Origin: Molanna angustata
Taxonomy: Eukaryota > Arthropoda > Insecta > Trichoptera > Molannidae
Direction of reading: 5' to 3'
Assembly (NCBI GenBank): GCA_963576475.1
Contig: OY754982.1
Coordinates: 19,456,217 to 19,520,216, forward strand
DNA length: 64,000 nucleotides
In this document: positions 56,386 through 64,000 of the stretch, piece after piece
How the letters are laid out: each line of letters begins with the position of its first letter
Position numbering within the stretch: the first letter of the stretch is position 1
The notes under the pieces: generated by a model
What the model saw: the letters and a program-made list of their open reading frames with translations, nothing else
Database searches by the model: none
Told to the model about the DNA's origin: nothing
Program-made: the position numbers and the translations under genes

Positions 56386-56939
56386 TCAAAAATATTAGTA
56401 TTTTTTAAAAGCAAATATTGTTGTCTATGAGCTGACAGTTGATCCTAATAATCGTCTTTTTTCCATTCACGTTTCTAAATTGGCATTTTTTTATATATAT
56501 TTTCGAAGCCGGGTAGGGGTATTTCTATGGAAGTGTTTATCCAGCTTACTTTTGGGTCCTGTCGTATTCTCAATTGCTTCTAACTTTCCAGACTGACCGC
56601 CATTCCCCAGTGGGCTGTCTTCAATGTACAATGTATTCAACCCTTCAAAAGCGTTTCGAAATAAATATTATTTTAGTTAGTTTTTTGGGTGTCACGCGCT
56701 GACCCTAAGAAAGAACTTAGTTTGTTAATTTAAAGATGCGATAATTTCACTAGAAGTATTTAAGATTCATGTTTAGTTTATGTATAATTTCAATGGTTTG
56801 AACTTCAGTTATGAAAAGTCTTAAACCTCAGGATGTGGCTGGATCTTCAATTAAGTAAGTGCAGTATACTCAAGGTACATTTTTTTCGCTGTATGTACTT
56901 GGCCAAGTGATCAATTAAGACTTTTTCAAAATGTTTTCT

Positions 56940-57300
56940 GGCTATCCACTCGTCTGCAAGCGGTCCTAGATTAAGACACCATGAAGATGTATCTTATAAT
57001 TTAGCTACCCAAAAATTTTATCGAACCCTATGAGTGCCTCCCGCTGGGCCACAAACTGGATTGGTGCACCTAGAAGATAAATTATAATTTAGGCGCACAT
57101 TGAGTCGGCAGATCTTAGAACAACCTAAAAACATGGGGGATCCTAACGAATGATGAATGCCTCTCGTGTGAATGAGGCGTGTCGCAGACCACAGGACACC
57201 TGCTTGTATAAGGACCTGCTACGCTGTAGCGGCGCAGCGGTCGACGATGCCAAGAAGTAGTCGAAAAGTGTTTGATTGCTGCTGACACGAGAGAAGAAGA
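56940..57300 (+). pseudogene. LINE C-terminal zinc-knuckle fragment
   Basis: One frame reads NNLKTWGILTNDECLSCE, then a stop, GVSQTTGHLLV, and later VVEKCLIAADTREEED. The pattern R-G...W-G-L...C-x2-CE...QT-HLL is the C-terminal zinc knuckle of LINE proteins in the R1/Jockey group. Several stops make it a relic. Confidence 0.55.
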
Positions 57301-58500
57301 AGATTGATTTGGTATAAATTATTTAACTTGTATTTGAAAAAAAGTATAACCAATTTAATCTGCGCTATATACCTTTTGTTTGAGTATTTTGTCTAGTAAG
57401 GCTAGTGATTATCAAAGGTCCTTAAAAGTCTTATTATTTGGTGTGAATTATGTAGAAAAATGAGTTTTATAACATGCCAATGTGTTCACTATTGGCACTA
57501 AAATTTATTTTAACAATACTTTTGTTTATTATATTTTTTCTTGACATTTTAAATTTCATTCTATAAAGTTCGGAAATGGACCGTTCTTGGAAGGGTTGTG
57601 TTTTCTTCGCCATCTCTCTGTACCACAAAATATATATTTACTCTTCTCAGTTGATCTTTCTCATATTCCCATGTGGCATCTCAAGAAGCAATGTCGTTAA
57701 TTCACTCGGATAACTTATTATTGTCAGTGGACTGATTAAACTAGTCGCAATATGTGGAGGAACCTACTACTCACATCACATGCTGATACATACACTTCCC
57801 TTGTATCAACGTTTTAGTACGTACACATTTTTTGTTGCTAATGCTGTTGTCTATAATTGCCTCAGGACTAACCCAAACAACACACTGTGTGTTCAAAATA
57901 TAGCGCTTCTGTCTTCAGTACAAATCTTGGTTAGAATGTAAAGACTGCGTATTTTTTATGTATTTAAAGCAGCTTACTTCGGCGTAAATCTGATTTCTGC
58001 TAACGGAGTATACTTTTGACGCTGACTTTAACGACAATGTTTCTTAACTCATAATTGTGGCATTATTAAGTTGTATGGTGTAGTGAGAGTATGAAAGAGA
58101 CATCGTATATGAAATAGATGGATGATATTACAATAGGTCTGTTGAGAAGTTTAGGCGGCCTTGGCTACCGGCAAAGCTGGGCAGTTGTTGGGTACCCTGC
58201 CAAGGAGGGAGGATGTCGATATAATTGTAAATAGATTATTCGTAATAGACAATTACTGAGTTATAAATTATATTCATCGTCTAGAGAGAGGATATACTGA
58301 TCATCTCCAGTCAGTATATTACAAGTTGTAAATACTTAGACAGTGTAATAGCTAACATCACACCTTCTTATTTTTGTATTCAGACAGTATAAGCATTTAA
58401 GTCACAGGACATTAACGATCTTTTGTCTAAGAAATCGTTCATTCAAAATTCTACTGCTTTATAGAGTGCAATTGTAAATATGATCCCCGAAAAGGAATTT
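57300..58500. other. Anonymous stretch
   Basis: No gene, hairpin tail or element end was recognised. Confidence 0.4.
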
Positions 58501-58519
58501 GATGAATATATCTTCTTTT

Positions 58520-58690
58520 TCCCTAGCTTTCCTCTTCTGCTGGATACTCCCTTTTCGATCTGATTCCGTTCGTTCCCTTGCCCCCACTGCATCCAGGTTC
58601 TACTAGCCAACTGGAAGATGTCGTCAGATCATCTTTTAGGGGGTCTGCTAACGCTTATGTCTGCTCATGACTTCGAACAGTTGAAATAAT
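58520..58690 (-). pseudogene. LINE C-terminal fragment (SDDIFQLASRTWMQWGQ)
   Basis: The minus strand reads RPPKR, a stop, SDDIFQLASRTWMQWGQGNE, RNQIEKG. This is a worn form of the GRPxxRWxDDI...W-x-AQ-R...W end of endonuclease/RT LINEs. Confidence 0.5.
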
Positions 58691-58798
58691 GTCATACTAT
58701 CTGTGATATATTTATCAGTTAAAATTTCAGAATAAATAGATAGTTATAGGCTTACAAAATTTTTATACTCAGATTTTTAAATAATAGATTAAAATTTT

Positions 58799-58842
58799 TG
58801 TTTAACAAGGACATATTCATTTTTTAAAAAAAAAAAAAAAAA
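58799..58842 (+). mobile_element. 3' end of the tRNA-Thr-like SINE
   Basis: TGTTTAACAAGGACATATTC, ATTTTTTAAAA and a poly-A run match the last 40 bp of the SINE at 20824-21009. Only the tail was copied here, a typical 5'-truncated retroposition product. Confidence 0.7.
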
Positions 58843-58849
58843 TTATTTT

Positions 58850-59315
58850 GAAATTTTGTTTCACTCAGTGGTTATCAACTTTTGCATATTTACTTTATTT
58901 TTCCATATATCTCAAAAACCATATAAGTTGGAAACCTGAAAATTGGTAAAAACATTGTTTTAGTATATTTCAAACTATTTTTGACAATTTTTGAATTTAG
59001 TGACGACATCGTTTCATACAATTTGTAAGGCAGTATACACTACACAATATCTCACTCAATAGTTTGATACATACATTAATCTCTAAACATCCATACATAC
59101 CATCATGCTGTTTTTATATTTTGGGTAGGAAAAAACAGACTGACCTCCATTCTATCCTATCCGGACATACATACATACATTCATGTTTTATATAGAAAAC
59201 AAAATATCTTACAATATTTATTAATTTGTGTTTAAGTGTTTATAGTTTGGTACGTATTCTTCAGTTATACATACTATCGCGATCGACAGTTAGATCTCAT
59301 GTGTTATATGCCCCC
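58850..59315 (-). repeat. Dispersed palindrome-bearing repeat, copy 4
   Basis: In reverse it shows ATAACACATGAGATCTAACT, GTCGATCGCGATAG, the TGGAGGTCAGTCTG block, CAGCATGATGG and GTATGAAACGATGTCGTCAC. The last closely matches GTATGAAGCAATGTCGTCAC in copy 1. The palindromic end is not seen; SINE tail sequence abuts it. Confidence 0.7.
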
Positions 59316-59389
59316 AGTCGTTATCTTACCATTAGTGTCAATTTAGCCTTTCGACTTACATAAATATATATTATTATTTTACGGAACGA

Positions 59390-60560
59390 TTGTGGCCCGT
59401 CCACATTTTAATTGTCCAAAATCAGGAGTGAAATCCGGCGAAAGGGGGGCATAAACGAATACTGCTATAATAAACATTTCGATTCTCGGCTCGTCTGGGA
59501 GCATTTGGCGGTGGGTATGGCCCAGCATGACCTAACCTTAAACAGCCGTATAAATTTCACTTGTGAATTATTTCCCTGTTTTAATAGACGCCCAGGGAAC
59601 GGAGTTTGCGCGTCATACTCTCACTATACACAACCCGCGACATCTTTTGCTCGCTCGTGTCTTGTGACATCGTTTCCCAACCTCTGTTTTCTGTTCATAT
59701 CTCTTTCTTTCTTCTCTATTCCCTCAGCTATTTGTTTTTGTAATTAATTTGAATGTCTTTTCGTTCCTTTGACTCGAAGTTGGGTCGTACTTGGTGAATC
59801 GTAATGCTCTTTGAGCTGAGAATTGAAATCCAACAGTTTTGTTGTTATGTTTTTTTGTCCTCTTCTTCGACATTCCTTACTGCCGCAAAATGTTACAACA
59901 AATACAAGAATTTCCACACATTCCATAAAATAATAAAATCCTTTTGCTGGTTAATGAAATCGGCCGAGAATATTAAGTAACTGTTTATAGATACCTACAT
60001 ATTTTACAGGTTTTTATTTTGAATAAAAATAAAGGTTTTATTTTAAAATTTTACATGCATTCTTTAAGATTTATAATCTAATAAGATACCAAAGCGTTAA
60101 CCAAAAGACATTCAGTTCCATTGTATTTTTTCTTGTGGAGTCCACAATTTAGGAAACATTTCCTTAAAACAAACTTCACTCCCACTTATCTTAACCGCAC
60201 ACGTTCTCTGTCAAACCATACTCGATTTTATGAGAACTCATTTTAGAGATTATTTTTCTCGGTATTCCGTCAAGCGCTTGAGTTTTCACGGTTGTGTCTG
60301 AAGCACCGCTTCATTTAGTTTCCCACTTTTGCTGAATTCTTAAACTCGTTCATATTTTATGAAGATTCTGTGGGCCAGCATCTCCAAAAGCAGCGAGAGT
60401 TTGCCCCTATAGAGAGTTCGGCGTCCAGATTGAAATGAGTTTCTTTCCGCGGGTTCAAAGGCCATCAGTGAATTTTCAATTTCGAGCAAGTGCTCAATTT
60501 TCTTTCCCCCACTGATTCGGATAAAGCCCCGGGCACACGTAAACAAGAAAACTGCAACAT
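59390..60560. other. Gene-free stretch with GC-richer blocks
   Basis: Bases 59395-59660 (CCGGCGAAAGGGGGGC, TCGGCTCGTCTGGGAGC) and 60360-60545 (TTCCGCGGGTTCAAAGG, AAAGCCCCGGGCACACG) are GC-richer and low in repeats, without protein similarity. Candidate regulatory or conserved noncoding blocks. Confidence 0.3.
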
Positions 60561-61315
60561 CAGATTACTTTGAGTGTATATCGTGCTGGAAGGAAAAATA
60601 GCATTTTGCTTAGATTTGAGACTGACATTATTCTTTCTCTTATTTTTGATCTACTTTATCTTCTTCGAGTGCTGTTTCTACTGTGGAAATTAGCGATCAC
60701 CATTGGCCCTAAACAATGGTGTAGTGATTTATCTGAACTACTTTCTCATAATATTACTTTTGTCTTTGATATCTATCTCGCGAATTTTTTTTGCTTGTTT
60801 TTGTTTTTGACTGTTTTTTTACTGTACCTTGTGTGACGACTACGAGAGCTTTCTTTGGGAGCCTATGAATGATTAGCAGATACAATTATTACAAATTTTG
60901 GGCGGTGTTTCTAGGAAACTACGTACTGGCGATATGTATTGTGTGAAACCGTGTGAGGTTATAAACATTTTTCATATTGAAATGTTTAACTATGTCTATA
61001 ACTCAACTACTTCCTTTGAAATAAAACAGTTTTTTCCTAATATTTATTTATATACAATTTTTGGGAGACTTACAGCTATACATTACAGTTTTACATTTAA
61101 GATAATAATTAAACAGCTAATTATAAGTCTCCGCTTATAATAAAGGAAAAACATATTTCTATTTATATGTAGCCTGATTTACAATAACCTGCTCATCTGA
61201 GTGCTGTGCATGTCCAGACTATTCGATCGATGGATAATTTAATAACATCAAAATTAAAAAAAAGGTATGTTCTTTACGTGATTTGAATACCAATTAATTG
61301 GAGACCTCCAATTAT
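60561..61315. other. Anonymous stretch
   Basis: Open frames here (for example 60570-60836 and 60898-61140) lack recognisable features and start in AT-rich DNA. Confidence 0.4.
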
Positions 61316-61390
61316 AAATTATTATATTATATTATTATTTATTATTATTATAATTATAAATTATTATATTATATTATTATTTATTATAAA
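61316..61390. repeat. Tandem AT-rich duplication
   Basis: AAATTATTATATTATATTATT and the following ATTTATTATTA segment occur twice in a row with a small spacer. Slippage product. Confidence 0.65.
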
Positions 61391-61435
61391 ACGTGTTATC
61401 TGAATGTACCTGTGCTATAATATTCATTCATTCAT

Positions 61436-61536
61436 ATTCTGGTTGGTTGAAAGAAATTGCCTAATGGCAATAAGCCCGTCAGTGCGCAATATATTTGTTT
61501 ATATTGTGTTCAGAAAGATGAATAAATAAATAAATC
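61436..61536 (+). repeat. LINE 3' tail with TTGCC/GGCAA hairpin and (AAAT)n
   Basis: TCTGGTTGGTTGAAAGAAAT, TGCCTAATGGCAATAAGCCC, GTCAGTGCGCAATATATTTG, then GAATAAATAAATAAATC. Same tail as at 40106 with a different hairpin loop. Confidence 0.7.
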
Positions 61537-61540
61537 ACGG

Positions 61541-61632
61541 CATATCACTCAATTTGTGGATAACCAGCGACATGTGTGCGGGTGTGCATTACATTAAAAA
61601 AAACAGACGCACGACCAGTCGCGTCTCACCTA
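61541..61632. repeat. Short inverted-repeat element, copy 2
   Basis: Matches 55705-55803 at both ends (ACCAGCGACATGTGTGCG and CACGACCAGTCGCGTCTCAC). It sits directly between a LINE tail and foldback MITE copy D. Confidence 0.55.
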
Positions 61633-61641
61633 AAAAGGAAT

Positions 61642-61831
61642 CAGGGGGGCATATCTGGTCCAACCAGCGAAATAAAAACCCTCACGATTACCCATATCAT
61701 GGATATAATTATGTATTGTATGGAGTTCTATAATATCTTTAGATGTCATACAACTCCATATGATAATTATATCAATGATACGGGTAATCACTAGGTTTTT
61801 GATTTCGCCGGTCGGACCAGACTTGCCTTCC
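61642..61831. mobile_element. Foldback MITE, copy D (both ends present)
   Basis: Left end CAGGGGGGCATATCTGGTCC, AACCAGCGAAATAAAAACC; right end GGTTTTTGATTTCGCCGGTC, GGACCAGACTTGCCTTCCTA. The interior stem is ATTACCCATATCATGGATAT and complement. The CAGGGG start resembles hAT ends, but no 8-bp flanking duplication is visible. Confidence 0.87.
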
Positions 61832-61894
61832 TAGATTGGTGGTAAACCTTATTGCTGAACTATGTGAGATTTTATTTTGCCTCTGGTATTCCCG

Positions 61895-62045
61895 TTGCCA
61901 AGTCTGAAAGGAGGGCATGGAAGGAGATGGTGGAGTCCTTCGTCCGGGAGTGGACGGGATAAGTCTGAGAAGAAAAATGATTTTTCGGCTCTTACAGGAC
62001 AACCGAAAACGACAATAATACAAGAATGGAAGCACTATTCACGGT
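61895..62045 (+). pseudogene. LINE C-terminus (VESFVREWTG) and 3' UTR
   Basis: ERRAWKEMVESFVREWTG is followed by stops and a 3' UTR with CGGCTCTTACAGGACAACCG. Relatives at 20050-20145 (protein part) and 36896-36962 (UTR part) are on the minus strand. Confidence 0.5.
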
Positions 62046-62049
62046 GATT

Positions 62050-64000
<1,951 letters not shown>

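Overview
The window looks like nuclear DNA from an insect, most likely a lepidopteran. It is very AT-rich and almost free of host genes, and it is packed with non-LTR retrotransposon (LINE) debris. Three observations point to an insect: an R4/Dong-type LINE sitting in a TAA/TTA repeat (the habit described for Dong of Bombyx), a nuclear copy of insect-type mitochondrial cox2 that reads through a TGA as Trp, and several LINE tail families of the kind common in moths. The order is an inference. No bacterial-style operon, CRISPR array or phage gene is present.

The only well-supported host coding sequence is one internal exon, at 9139-9353 (+), of an LPGAT1-like lysophospholipid acyltransferase, with the NHX4D catalytic box and both splice sites. 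Its partner exons were not found, so much of the window may be intron or intergenic DNA. A few GC-richer islands without recognisable coding could be regulatory or untranslated sequence. They are listed at low confidence.

Layout: 0-1.4 kb, LINE pieces. 3.07-3.69 kb, a deleted hAT transposon with target-site duplication. 5-8.9 kb, LINE tails and a dispersed palindrome-bearing repeat. 9.1 kb, the host exon. 10.4-11.2 kb, a perfect 98-bp inverted repeat between two long (AT)n arrays. 12.9-13.4 kb, a giant (AT)n array. 13.8-17.4 kb, a SINE, LINE fragments, a foldback and the cox2 numt. 18.3-24.8 kb, foldback MITEs, a SINE with a tRNA-Thr-like head, and a Harbinger-like element flanked by TTA. 25-32 kb, mostly anonymous with SINE and LINE tails. 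32.3-35.1 kb, the Dong-like LINE. 35.2-37.2 kb, further LINE remnants and an intact SINE. 39-50 kb, LINE ends, a foldback and MITE copy C. 53-55.4 kb, a second long LINE reverse transcriptase ORF. 56-62 kb, LINE pieces and MITE copy D. 63.1-64 kb, (AT)n running straight into a third LINE that continues off the end.

The unifying theme is retrotransposon biology. At least seven LINE 3' ends carry the same RNA-like hairpin, with an invariant inner core and an outer stem that changes on both sides together. A tRNA-headed SINE has acquired the 3' hairpin tail of a different LINE family. Several elements abut simple repeats. These structured tails and microsatellite junctions are the parts most worth following up.
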